Below are positions 9,447 through 20,519 of a stretch of 64,000 nucleotides of DNA, in pieces (within the stretch, counting starts at the first letter, position 1; the number at the start of each line of letters is the position of its first letter). The DNA is from Isoetes taiwanensis. Taxonomy: Eukaryota; Streptophyta; Lycopodiopsida; Isoetales; Isoetaceae. The stretch covers positions 11,739,072-11,803,071 of the forward strand of contig JAJEKV010000040.1 of assembly GCA_021234155.1 (NCBI GenBank), in the 5' to 3' direction. Position numbers and translations under genes: made by a program. The notes below the pieces were generated by a model that saw nothing but the letters and a program-made list of their open reading frames with translations, had not been told where the DNA came from and did no database searches.

Positions 9447-10705
9447 TCATGGCCGTTCCCCTCGGATTCGGCGTGCCAACTGAAGGTCCTTTGGCATTAT
9501 AGTGACACGTTTGGCATGAATGGCGCAGAGATTGGCGTCCCCGAAGAGGGCCACCAGATAAGCTTCGGCCGCTTCCTGAAGGGCGAGAATTGCATGCATT
9601 TGAAACCGTAAATCGGTCTTATATTCTTGTGCAATTTCCCTGACGAGGCGTTGGAAAGGAAGTTTACGCAGCAAGAATTCAGTGGACTTTTGGTACTTCC
9701 GTATTTCCCGCAGTGCTAATATAAGCAAAAACAATTGATACCGAAAGGATTCTATTTCTTATTGGAGAGGACCGTACCTGCTTTGAACCGATGCTTCCTC
9801 TTTGGTTGCGGCGGGGCTCCAGGAAGAGTTTTCCCTGCTATCCTTGGATGACGGGCCTTTCGAATGATCTCATCCCGCTGAGCTTTGGCGACATCACCCC
9901 GAGCCTTGAGCTGCTCCCTGTAGTGGGCACCGGATTTACGGGCCGTACTCTTTCGCTTTCTGCGATGGAAAGGATTGCTCGGAGGTGGCGGATCTTGACG
10001 GTTCCGTTCTTCCTCTTCTTTCCTCAGCCGCTCCTTTACTGCTTCTGTTGCTTCCCTAGCTATACGCTCCGCGTTATCTTGCATCCTTTTCAGGGCTTGC
10101 TCTTGTTCTACTTGCTGTGCATGGATGGTATCCTCACGAAGCTTAGTTGCCTCCTCTGTCAAGTGGGCTGCCTTCTGTGCTTGTGCCTGAAGTGTAGCCT
10201 GCTCCTCTGCTCGTTTTTCCCGGGCTATCAGAACATCCGTTCTGCGTTTGAGCTCCAAGAAATACCGTGGGGGATTGGCCTGCATGTCCTGCTCAACAGC
10301 CCGCTGGAATCGGTCGGTGAAGAATGGGGGTGTTCCAGCTTCCCAGATGATACGATTGGTTTCTTCCTCGTATGAAAAAGATGGGATGGTGTAGGATCCA
10401 CCATTAAAAAGACACATCCCATTACCAAGGTAACGATACCCTAAAGCTTGCGCAGCAGGGTCATCGGCTGCAAGCCATTGTAGGTCCGCTGCTTGTGCCA
10501 TTTGCAGGATGTTATGGGCCTGCATCTGTATGGCCTCGGCTTCAACTTGCTCATCCCCTTCCGGGCGAAAGAACCGTGTATACTTCTTGACACCATCTTC
10601 CTCTTCAACTACAGTGTAGGTTGGCGTTAAGCTTGTATAGGAAGCGCTCATTATAGCAGAAGAGTGGGTATGGTATCCTAACCCCTTCATAGAAACGTTT
10701 AACAA
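9447..10705 (-). CDS. Histone H3 domain fused to a coiled-coil region, carried by the Ty3 element
   Basis: Two exons. Exon 9778-10705 encodes about 230 residues with a long Glu/Lys/Gln/Ala-rich coiled coil (about 165-235), then a basic tail with [14 protein letters not shown] and, at its end, PKRKHRFKA. The tail resembles H3 residues 4-20, keeping TARKS around Lys9, and the HRYRPGTV stretch before helix N. Exon 9447-9715 is clearly the H3 fold: [60 protein letters not shown] and LARRIRGER, then a stop at the usual H3 end. Loop 1 has no insertion, so it looks like canonical H3, not CENH3. It lies between the primer site and gag, on the gag strand. The start is uncertain, because a second frame (10605-10907) overlaps it. 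Confidence 0.88.
9716..9777 (-). other. Probable 62-nt intron inside the H3 frame
   Basis: The minus strand reads GCAG|GTACGG ... TTATATTAG|CACTGCGG. Removing the 62 bases keeps the frame and joins HRFKA to ALREIRKY. Without removal the upstream frame runs through HRFKAGTV into a stop. Oddly, the first intron bases themselves encode the conserved GTV of H3, so a 53-nt insertion after GTV (9717-9769) is an alternative reading that lacks a canonical donor. Confidence 0.55.
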
Positions 10706-10907
10706 AATGTTCTATTAACTCCTCGGTCTTAGCTTCCTGTTCTGCCGATGGGTTTGGGCGTGGCAAGAGTTCGGCCATCAGAGACTCTATGGAAGATTTA
10801 AAATAGCGAGGCTTGCGCTTATATACTTGCTTGGCTTCCTCCATCTTTAATAAGTGGGCGCTGAGTAGGCGCTTGGGGTAGATAGGCGAGGGACGAGGTT
10901 GCAACAA
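10605..10907 (-). CDS. N-terminal extra ORF overlapping the H3-fusion frame
   Basis: A 100-residue basic frame with MEEAKQVYKRKPRYF and a glutamate-rich helix ending near [14 protein letters not shown]. It overlaps the next frame by about 100 bases in another phase. The useful sequence appears to stop near 10665 and to continue in the H3-fusion frame. A one-base error or a real frameshift would join the two. Not recognised as a family. Confidence 0.4.
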   Translation of the reverse strand: MLQPRPSPIYPKRLLSAHLLKMEEAKQVYKRKPRYFKSSIESLMAELLPRPNPSAEQEAKTEELIEHFVKRFYEGVRIPYPLFCYNERFLYKLNANLHCS

Positions 10908-11147
10908 AAAGGGCTATGGCGGAAGAGAGCTTGAGGTTCGTCGGCTATGGCGGCTAGGCGGAGCTTAGGGAAACAACCAACATTAAGAGAAATAATGAAA
11001 AATGTTACTCTTAACTTAAATTTGAATTTTTACCCTAAAAAGTAAAAAGTGGCGGAAACGCATTTTTAGGGCGGGGGGCACCCCCTACCTCGACCACCTT
11101 TCACCGCCCGAGAACATCCGGGTACCCCCCCGCCCGCTTTAGCTTAG
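10908..11147 (-). other. Leader of the Ty3 element, left part, with one copy of a flanking repeat
   Basis: A non-coding GC-variable stretch. Bases about 11069-11151 (GGGCGGGGGGCACCCCC onward to TTAGGGTTT) recur at about 41867-41951, on the other side of the nested array, in the same orientation. Confidence 0.6.
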
Positions 11148-11151
11148 GGTT
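11069..11151 (+). repeat. Left copy of the direct repeat flanking the Penelope-like array
   Basis: About 83 bases ending in a telomere-like TTAGGGTTT. They match 41867-41951 apart from changes concentrated at C/G-rich triplets. Either a long target duplication made by the array or an older repeat of the leader. Confidence 0.65.
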
Positions 11152-11800
11152 TTTTTTTTTTTTTTTTTAATTAAGAAATTACCATGCATTATAAGTGGCC
11201 AAGATGGCAACATGACTAAATAGGAAGGCATATTCTATAACTACATAGGAATAATAGATGTTGGAATCTTTTTCACTAGTGGAGTATACCATTTTAGGAG
11301 TATTAGAGTCATAACACACTTCATAATGGAGTGGTCAAGTTCTTTGGCATTAATAAGGATATCATTAAGGCACTTTGTGTGGGTAAACCCATACCATTGA
11401 AATAAGGGGTATAAAAATGGGGTGGCATATTTAAAGACACGAGAATGTGACCTTGATATATTTTGGTGAAAATATGCCTTAGCATTTTAATATCCAGTAC
11501 TTGTTTTTTCAGATTTAGACGTATACTTGTAAGTCTGACCTTAGAAATAATTTTGGCCATTTCAAAATTAATCTGGCGGCTCCTAGTATAGCTATGGAAT
11601 ATGACTTTTGGCAAGATTTACAAAAACCGACGGCCCCAAAGCCCCGGACAAGATTGCCGGCAAATACGTGCTTGGCACTCAAGAATCTTGGATTAAGGTA
11701 TGAAGAATCGTCCTGAAGGATTGTTTGCTATGAAAAACTAGGTCAAAACCTAAAAGCCTGCAGTACGTTATAGATTTAGAAATGATATCTTGCACAATGC

Positions 11801-12197
11801 ATGGCAGACCCAAGATTTATTGAGATTGCTTTCGGAGTTAAAGCGGTAAAAAAGCCTTTATATGGTATGGAAGGTGAGTTTGATTGACGGCGGAGACCAT
11901 GTGGTTCTAGTTCTGAAGAAGAATACTTGAATGAAAAATCTTTGGAAGACGAATTCCTAGCCTGTGTATTTTTGTCCGATTACAGTAAGATTTCCAACAG
12001 TATGGGAGACCAGAAAAGAGATTCTAGCCTTAAGAGGGAAGCAATCTTGGCCAAAGGCTCTGCTGCAAGCAAGAAAAGAAATTCTGGAGGTGGTTATGCA
12101 CTTAACAATAGCTCTGGAAATAATGAAAAGGGAGAAGCTAGCCTTCCTGAGACACAACAAAAGTGAAGAATGTAATTCTGACCAGGACGAAATTCAG
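11801..12197 (+). pseudogene. Penelope-like ORF1, exon 1, copy 1 (frame broken)
   Basis: Equivalent of the intact exon at 25318-25707. The frame is broken by changes at three former CAG sites (around 11828-11835, 11884-11893), one of which makes a TGA. The 3' part reads as an acidic, serine-rich protein segment and ends at the donor TTCAG|GTAAAC. Confidence 0.7.
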
Positions 12198-13823
12198 GTA
12201 AACTGAGTATTAAAATGCATGAAAAAATGTGACATGAAGACTAAAACAGTACAAAATTATTAGTATGACTTAAGGGCAGGTTTGAACATCTGCTTTATCT
12301 CCTTAGTTTACATTTGTTAAAGATAAATTGCAGATCTGCTATGTTGTACTAACAGGGCAGAAGGATACAAGGGCTGATCGGTTATAAACCGAGAGGCTCC
12401 ATTGTACCTTTTGGCCCTTCAATCTTTACCATTTTTATGCTAAAGTTTTGTTGATTGGCTGAGTGTACCGGACCTCTCCTACCCTTGTATTTATTCTTGC
12501 TTTTTGTTGGATGAGCATGGTAGATCTGGACATGGACGTGAACCAAAAAGTATTCTGAAGAAAAACAAGCAGTTGAGATCCTTGGATTATAATACTATTT
12601 CAGGCTGTTTTCACAAGTTAAAACAGGTCGTATTTGCTTAAAGTTGTTATGGATAAACATTAGAAAAAGGAGTGTATCTGAAGCAGAGGTAGAACTCTCT
12701 CTTTTTACCATATTTTGTTTGCATATAAGGTGACAAAATGCTTGTTGCAAAACTTGATATATTATGATATGCTAAGCTATACATTCTGAAAGAGATATTT
12801 GTTTGAGTAAAAACGAGTCATGTAATGGGCCTTAAGACTTTGGGGATGTCTTAAAAAGCAAAAGTGTTGTCTCCTTAAATAAGCATACTGTATGGACCGA
12901 TATGCAGTGCAATAGAAAAGAGAAATGCATTTAGATGTAATGGATATCTGGAACATTCTGAAGTAACATGAAGTATGAAAAGGAATACGTATTTATTTGC
13001 ATGGTGTTTGACAGACCAGACACATGAGGGCAGAAAGTAAAGTATATGGTAAAGAATATGGTTTAAGCATGCATGAGATGGTAGTCTGCATGGCAAAGTC
13101 TGCATGTCAAATAACTCCAATTTAATTGCAAGTTTGGTGCATGCATTTAAAAGTCCAATAATCTAAAGAAAAAAGTAAGTGAGAAAAAGAAAAGTAAAGT
13201 ACACATGCAAAGTCTATGCTTTACGCATGCAATAAAAAAATCCATTGATGGAAGACAAGTGTTTGGTTGACTAACTACCTTAAGATATTACATGATAGTT
13301 TGTTCTTTTTTAAGTTCTGTAATGGAACAGGACATTAAAGCTAAAAGGTAAATGGGAAACGTGGATTGCATGCTGGTTCATGGGGAAAATGTATTTTTAC
13401 TTCAGGAATGATACAGTTACACTAAGTTGTAACAAATTATGAGAAAGGTAAAGGTAACTGCATGGATTTGGGATCGTATCTAAGAAATGCTGGCTGTCTA
13501 GAACATCAGGCTAGTTGGTTTCTTTAGGAAAAGACTTCAATGATGGTAGTCTAAAGTATTGAATAAATGTTTAAAGGATAAAGGCTAAGGGATATTAAGT
13601 ACCAAGGATTCACATGATAATGGAATCAGGATTGATAATACAATTCCTGGGATTGACCAGGGATTGATGTTGGACCTAAGTTATTAGGTTTGGCTGGATT
13701 TTTTTAGATACTTCAATTCCTTGGTACAACCAGGGATGCTTAAGTCCCTTAGCCTTGATCCTGAAAATGAAATGTGGTAAAAATAAAAACATGAGACTAA
13801 TTGCAGTTTGATATATATTACAG
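12198..13823 (+). other. Intron 1 of the Penelope-like unit, copy 1
   Basis: GT (12198) to ATATATTACAG (13823), about 1.6 kb, AT-rich, no coding frame. The same borders occur in copy 2 (18892-20519). In copy 3 the DNA transposon is inserted in this intron. Confidence 0.7.
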
Positions 13824-15362
13824 GAAGAAAATAAGTACATTGAAGAAGTAGACTTTGAGATAGTCCCACCAACATGGAACAGTGAGCTTACTGCTCTTGG
13901 ATATGCTGCAAGTAAAATGGAGTGCCCCAAGCAAAGGCGGTCTGAGACCATTCTCAGTTGCATCAAAAATATGGAAGCACATGAACTTATACATGAAAAG
14001 GAAGCACTCTGAAAACCTGGAGAGTTCTCAGCCGTGTCTCATATGGGGTGCAGTGAATGGATTAAAGTCTTCCCTTATCTTAACAAAGCTACAAGCAAAG
14101 ATGTTGGTGTGGTTGTCAACTGCATCTATGAGTCCCTGCCTGACAAAGTTTATCAATGGACTATGGAAGAAGACAAGTGCAAAGCAGATTATTTAAAAGG
14201 AGTAGTTGCCCTTAAAGCAGCCAACGATGTTAAAGAGGAAAATGGTATGCAGTTTGAACAGGAGAATAAAGAGGATGACCCATTTGGTGATGCACTCCTC
14301 TCAGAAGAGGACAAAGAGGCACTTAAATTCAATGCCAGCAGGCTTGGGGATGACGAAAATGAGTTCCAATTCACTCTCAACAATAGTTTGTTGTATCCAA
14401 TTATTCCGGAAAGGCTGGTAGAATGCCAAAGTGTATTATACAATCAGGGAATCTGGCGCTCTAAGAACTTTGGTGCCCTCGCTCCCATCAGTAAAGAAGC
14501 GTGGATTATGTTGGGTGACATTACACCTGCCCAGCTTGCTGCCACAAAGGTTTTAGCAGAAAAAATGGAAAAAATTGTTAAAAAAGACAAGATCAAAATC
14601 ATGATTGACTGTAGATTCTTCGACAAAACATGCAGCAGGGAACCGTTCATATACATCAGTCAAAAAAGTCACATGGCGTATCCAACAGAAACGCGTGATG
14701 AATTCTACCTCAAGAAACTTTGGAGGACTATGTGCCCCTATCTGAAATGTGGATGTGAAACACCAAGAGGAAATAGGAAGGCCAGCAGAGCCAAAGAACA
14801 CGGATGCAGAGACAACATGACATGGCTTGACCATGCTGTGTGGTATATGTTTAATAATCTGGATTACCTGTACCCTAACATGTCATGTGCTATACAGATG
14901 TTTTCTTTCAGAAATATGCTCAAGACCACTTTCAAGAAAAGCATCATGGCATATTTATCCTATCTTGAAATCAGGAGCACTTTACTCGATATGACCAGGT
15001 TTTTAGTGGCAGATCCATGGGCTGATTTTATGATTACAAAGCCAAGAAACAAAATGAATGACATCTGTGAAAAGACCATCAAACATGTGAGCTTCATTAA
15101 GACACCAAAGGCGTCCCAGAGCAATTTCAGCAGATCCACAAGGAAAACTTTTGCAAGCAATGGTAGCAGTTCACAGAACAAGGTCACACAACCTCCGAGA
15201 CTTACTATTGCACCGGGTACAAGCTGTATCAAAGCATGTGAAAGTGCCACAGTGGAATGTTTGGGCACACCAGATCAGGCTGGACACTCAGTCACCAAAG
15301 CTGCTTCCAATATTGACCATAAGGATGCTGCAGTGGCGCAATCACTCAAATTCAATATCTGA
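13824..15362 (+). CDS. Penelope-like ORF1, exon 2, copy 1 (unknown protein with a Cys/His-rich patch)
   Basis: Open frame 14034-15362 (442 residues) continues upstream to the splice site with one disturbance near 13920-13945, where copy 2 has intact CAG sites. Visible: an acidic segment (EENKEDDPFGDALLSEEDKE), a Cys-rich patch YLKCGCETPRGNRK ... EHGCRD with nearby His, which could bind metal, and a Ser/Lys/Thr-rich tail. It ends FNI-TGA. The TGA is only six bases before a splice donor, and beyond the intron the reverse transcriptase is in the same frame. I do not recognise the fold. It may be an RNA-binding ORF1 product or the N-terminal part of a single polyprotein. Confidence 0.65.
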
Positions 15363-15368
15363 AAAAAG

Positions 15369-15655
15369 GTTAGCCAATATTTAAAGCATAGATTATATAT
15401 ACCTTACTCTGCAATCTCAATTTGCTTTAGCATAAATTTTAAAATGATTAAAATAAGGCTATATTAGTAAGATGGTTTATGTAACTACATTCCAATTCCT
15501 TATTTCCAAAAAAAGGGTCAATGACCCAGAAATGCCATTCGGCCATAAAAACTGAAAGCCAAATTGCTGGCTCACAATCCATGACCTGTGCCACAGGGAG
15601 ATACCAGTTGGAGGGATCAAATAATTAGCGGGTTGTTTTTATTTGTGTGTTGCAG
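15369..15655 (+). other. Intron 2 of the Penelope-like unit, copy 1
   Basis: 287 bases from AAAAAG|GTTAGC to GTGTTGCAG|TTCAG. The same borders occur in copy 2 (22071-22357). It joins ORF1 and the reverse transcriptase in frame. Confidence 0.65.
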
Positions 15656-17730
15656 TTCAGAAAAGTCTTACGCAAAGACAGGCGGTGGGCGTGTACATCT
15701 GGATTTCATAGGAAACAAGGACAAAAAGAAAATTGTCCATGGCACTTTTCTATCAAAAATATTGGATCAAATTTGCATACCTAAGATTATTGCAGAAGTC
15801 ATGATTATGGTCCTTGGTGATACCGGTAAAAAGATAATTGAGGACACCATGTTTAGTTGGAAATATACTGAGTGCCTCCGGGACCAGTGCTATAAGCCAT
15901 ACCTTATCTTTGCCACTGACCGTGAGGTCAAATGCCCATGCACTAATCCATCTCTCAATAGATTTTTAGATCACCAAATTGGGCACATTTGCACCACAGA
16001 TTTAAGCCTTGTACACAATACAACACTGAGGGGTATGTTCAAAAAGGGTCTGAACCATATCCCAAACAGAATGCTTGAACGGAAGGTGTTTGTGGAGGAA
16101 ATTGGATCTATTACCGACACCATTTTTGAGCTGCACAAATACCAATGCATGGTGCATGAAAATGACAGAAATGTCATAAGGGATGAGATAATAAACAGAT
16201 CTTTGGCAGAAGTCAAAGAAGCTTACAATAGGGATACTACAAGAAGGTTCTCTTGTAATGACAATGCAGTCATTAGAAACATAGAGTGGCTATGCAATAA
16301 CTTTTATATTGCTGGTATTGACAAAGCATCCAACAATCCGGCATTTATATGTCCAAGTTTTATCAGAAATCTCGCACTAAAGAGGCTATGCAGCAAGGAT
16401 TTCCTTTTAATGGATTTAGCACCAGTTTGTATCAAGGGCAAAGTTAAAGAGAAAATAAAAGAGCTTATAGATATCTCTGAATCTGAATTTGAATTTGATA
16501 ACCTCCCCTACCTTCTAGGCATCTTTAAAGCCCACAAAAAGAATTTTCGATGGATTACGAATCGATGGTACAAAGATATACGAAATATCCCACATTATTA
16601 CTGCTGTACTTAACAATATTTTGGAATTATGGCCTGATACTTCCAAAAAGATTTGTGCTAAGGTGTGCACTTTGCTTCCTGGTAAAGCCATGCCGTGTTG
16701 GGTAATCAATTCCATCTATGATGTTGTATTAAATTTACCTGCTAAAATTGAGCATGTGTTTGTTGCTGACATTACAAGATGTTATGAGAACATCCCATTG
16801 CATGGCGACAATGGCATTTGCCAAGTGATGAGACAGGTCTGCATGGCTACATGGGATTATATGAAGGGTGTCAATCAACACCACGAACTTTGGGTTAAAA
16901 AAGGAAAAGGAAATGAATATGTGGCCAAGTGGTTCAAGTACAATCCACAAGGAAAATGCTGGAGCAAAATGGACATACAAAGGTTTTCCAATCTCAGTGA
17001 GTGGCTTCTAACTAATTGTTTCATTTTCATGGGGGAGTGTGCATGGCAGCAAATATGTGGCATCCCTATGGGGTTTTCTTGCAACCCATGCTGGTGCAAT
17101 TTATATTTAGCCTGGTTTGAGGCGTCTTTTATCAAAAACCTTGCAAGGCAAGGTAGATACAAAGACATTGAAAGGTTTAAGCATGTGTTTCGGTATATGG
17201 ATGATTTGCTTGCTCTAAATTGTCCCATAATAAAAGAGTTCTTGAACCTTATATCTGATCCCAGCAAGATGAACCTACAAATTTATGATATGCAGACTTT
17301 AGGAATCAAGGAGGAAACTGCTTATAAATATAGTGAGGATCCTGACAAGTGTTTTGGTTACAAAGCAAACTTTCTAAATATGACAATCGAAGTTATCAGC
17401 AAAGATATGGGACTTTACAGAACCTACAAGTATGACAAAAGGGACCATCTCCCATTCAAAGTTATGAGGTATGTACATGCAGATAGTTGCAGACCCTACT
17501 ATCAGGCCAGAAATGTGATCTTATCTCAAGTCATGCCGTACTTATATGTAAACTCATGTCCCATTATGGCGACAAAGGATATCATAAGCATCATCAACAA
17601 ATTTGTAAAGAATGGGTTTGATAGTTATGGACTAAAAAAGAAAGTGCTACAGTATTTGAGAAACAGTGATTTCCCAGGACTCAAATTTGACGTGCAAGTC
17701 TTGATCCAAGTAATCAGCAACCAGTATTAA
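15656..17730 (+). CDS. Penelope-like reverse transcriptase, copy 1
   Basis: About 690 residues in two long frames (15588-16613 and 16621-17730) separated by small indels at 15688-15700 and 16560-16580, where copy 2 is clean. The N-terminal part has CPC ... GHICTTDLSLVHNTTLR, a Cys/His patch followed by the conserved GH-x-TxDLSxVxNxxLR block found in a large family of animal and fungal reverse transcriptases related to Penelope. Motif A is VADITRCYENIPL, motif B is GIPMGFSCNPCWCNLYL, and motif C is RYMDDLLAL with both aspartates. Further on, a YDKRDHLPF block matches the family's YDKRDDF. The palm is closer to Penelope/telomerase types than to LTR or LINE enzymes. It ends SNQY-TAA. No endonuclease domain is visible. 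Confidence 0.85.
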
Positions 17731-17902
17731 AAGGTATGGATTTATACTGTCATATGGTCCTTGTACATAAAATCAGTAGGGTTCCAAAACTTTCTTTTTA
17801 AATAGGGATGGGTATGACCTCTAATGTACAGTAGGGGTCTGCCCTCCCCTATGAAACAGTATATATAAAAGAGGTCAGCCCAGCCCTACGGATGGAGGTA
17901 GG
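17731..17902 (+). other. 3' untranslated end of Penelope-like copy 1
   Basis: About 170 bases. It contains an inverted GGTCAGCCC/GGGTCTGCC-type segment (17830-17885) that could fold into a hairpin, and ends GGATGGAGGTAGG directly at the T-run opening copy 2. Copy 2 has the same ending at 24437-24608. Confidence 0.5.
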
Positions 17903-18501
17903 TTTTTTTTAATTAAGAAATTACCATGCATTATAAGTGGCCAAGATGGCAACATGACTAAATAGGAAGGCATATTCTATAACTACATAGGAATAATAGA
18001 TGTTGGAATCTTTTTCACTAGTGGAGTATACCATTTTAGGAGTATTAGAGTCATAACACACTTCATAATGGAGTGGTCAAGTTCTTTGGCATTAATAAGG
18101 ATATCATTAAGGCACTTTGTGTGGGTAAACCCATACCATTGAAATAAGAATGTGAACTTGATATATTTTGGTGAAAATATGCTTTAGCATTTTAATATCC
18201 AGTACTTGTTTTTTCAGATTTAGACGTATACTTGTAAGTCTGACCTTAGAAATAATTTTGGCCATTTCAAAATTAATCTGGCGGCTCCTAGTATAGCTAT
18301 GGAATATGACTTTTGGCAAGATTTACAAAAACCGACGGCCCAAAGCCTGACAGTACTTCGGCAAATACGTGCTTGGCACTCAAGAATCTTGGATTAAGGT
18401 ATGAAGAATCGTCCTGAAGGATTGTTTGCTATGAAAAACTAGGTCAAAACCTAAAAGCCTGCAGTACGTTATAGATTTAGAAATGATATCTTGCACAATG
18501 C

Positions 18502-18891
18502 ATGGCAGACCCAAGATTTATTGAGATTGCTCAGGTTAAAACGGTAAAGCCTTTATATGGTATGGAAGGTGAGTTTGATTCAGACGGCAGACCATGTGGT
18601 TCTAGTTCTGAAGAAGAATACTTGAATGAAAAATCTTTGGAAGACGAATTCCTAGCCTGAGTATTTTTGTCCGATTGCAGTAAGATTTCCAACAGTATGG
18701 GAGACCAGAAAAGAGATTCTAGCCTTAAGAGGGAAGCAATCTTGGCCAAAGGCTCTGCTGCAAGCAAGAAAAGAAATTCTGGAGGTGGTTATGCACTTAA
18801 CAATAGCTCTGGAAATAATGAAAAGGGAGAAGCTAGCCTTCCTGAGGCACAACAAGCTGAAGAATGTAATTCTGACCAGGACGAAATTCAG
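18502..18891 (+). pseudogene. Penelope-like ORF1, exon 1, copy 2
   Basis: Same exon as 25318-25707. The reading frame is open apart from a TGA at about 18658 where copy 3 has TGT. It ends at the donor TTCAG|GTAAAC. Confidence 0.65.
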
Positions 18892-20519
18892 GTAAACTGA
18901 GTATTAAAATGCATGAAAAAATGTGACATGAAGACTAAAACAGTACAAAATTATTAGTATGACTTAAGGGCAGGTTTGAACATCTGCTTTATCTCCTTAG
19001 TTTACATTTGTTAAAGATAAATTGCAGATCTGCTATGTTGTACTAACAGGGCAGAAGGATACAAGGGCTGATCGGTTATAAACCGAGAGGCTCCATTGTA
19101 CCTTTTGGCCCTTCAATCTTTACCATTTTTATGCTAAAGTTTTGTTGATTGGCTGCAGGTACCGGACCTCTCCTACCCTTGTATTTATTCTTGCTTTTTG
19201 TTGGATGAGCATGGTAGATCTGGACATGGACGTGAACCAAAAAGTATTCTGAAGAAAAACAAGCAGTTGAGATCCTTGGATTATAATACTATTTCTATTT
19301 GTTTTCACAAGTTAAAACAGGTCGTATTTGCTTAAAGTTGTTATGGATAAACATTAGTAAAAGGAGTGTATCTGAAGCAGAGGTAGAACTCTCTCTTTTT
19401 ACCATATTTTGTTTGCATATAAGGTGACAAAATGCTGGTTGCAAAACTTGATATATTATGATATGCTAAGCTATACATTCTGAAAGAGATATTTGTTTGA
19501 GTAAAAACGAGTCATGTAATGGGCCTTAAGACTTTGGGGATGTCTTAAAAAGCAAAAGTGTTGTCTCCTTAAATAAGCATACTGTATGGACCGATATGTA
19601 GTTCAATAGAAATGAGAAATGCATTTAGATGTAATGGATATCTGGAACATTTTGATGTAACATGAAGTTTGAAAAGGAATACGAATTTATCTGCATGGTT
19701 TTTGACAGACCAGACACATGAGGGCAGAAAGTAAAGTATATGGTAAAGATTATGGTTTAAGCATGCATGAGATGGTGGTCTGCATGGCAAAGTCTGCATG
19801 GCAAATAACTCCAATTTAATTGCAAGTTTGGTGCATGCTTTTAAAAGTCCAATAATCTAAAGAAAAAAGTAAGTTAGAAAAAGAAAGGTAAAGTACACAT
19901 GCAAAGTCTATGCTTTACGCATGCAATAAAAAAATCATGCATGGAAGACAAGTATATGGTTGACTAACTACCTTAATATATTACATGATGATAGTTTGTT
20001 CTTTTTTAAGTTCTGTAATGGAACAGGACATTAAAGCTAAAAGGTAAATGGGAAACGTGGATTGCATGTTGGTTCACGGGGAAAATGTATTTTTACTTCA
20101 GTAATGATACAGTTACACTAAGCTGTAATAAATTATGAGAAAGGTAAAAGTAACTGCATGGATTTGGGTTCGTATCTAAGAAATGTTGGCTGTCTAGAAC
20201 ATCAGGCTAGTTGGTTTCTTTGGGAAAAGACTTCAATGATGGTAGTCTAAAGTATTGAATAAATGTTTAAAGGATAAAGGCTAAGGGATATTAAGTACCA
20301 AGGATTCACATGATAATGGAATCAGGATTGATAATACAATTCCTGGGATTGACCAGGGATTGATGTTGGACCTAAGTTATTAGGTTTGGCTGGATTTTTT
20401 TAGATACTTCAATTCCTTGGTACAACCAGGGATGCTTAAGTCCCTTAGCCTTGATCCTGAAAATGAAATGTGGTAAAAATAAAAACATGAGACTAATTGC
20501 AGTTTGATATATATTACAG
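18892..20519 (+). other. Intron 1 of the Penelope-like unit, copy 2
   Basis: Same borders as in copy 1 (GTAAAC ... ATATTACAG). About 1.6 kb, AT-rich, no coding frame. Confidence 0.65.

Larger units (their letters stand above)
11148..17902 (+). mobile_element. Penelope-like retroelement, copy 1 of a head-to-tail array
   Basis: A full unit of about 6.74 kb, starting in a T-run followed by AATTAAGAAATTACC (11169) and ending GGATGGAGGTAGG. The next unit starts at the same T-run with no spacer. It contains exon 1 (11801-12197), an intron (12198-13823), exon 2 (13824-15368), an intron (15369-15655) and a reverse transcriptase exon (15656-17730). Tandem copies and retained introns are both described for Penelope-like elements. 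I see no GIY-YIG endonuclease. This copy is the most damaged at CAG sites in its 5' half. Confidence 0.75.

Noticed and set aside
9447-9715. Centromeric H3 (CENH3)
   Set aside because: Loop 1 lacks the CENH3 insertion, and [14 protein letters not shown] and [15 protein letters not shown] are those of canonical H3.
7059-10907. Envelope-like ORF of the Ty3 element
   Set aside because: No signal peptide or membrane segment, the position is upstream of gag instead of downstream of pol, and H3 homology is clear.
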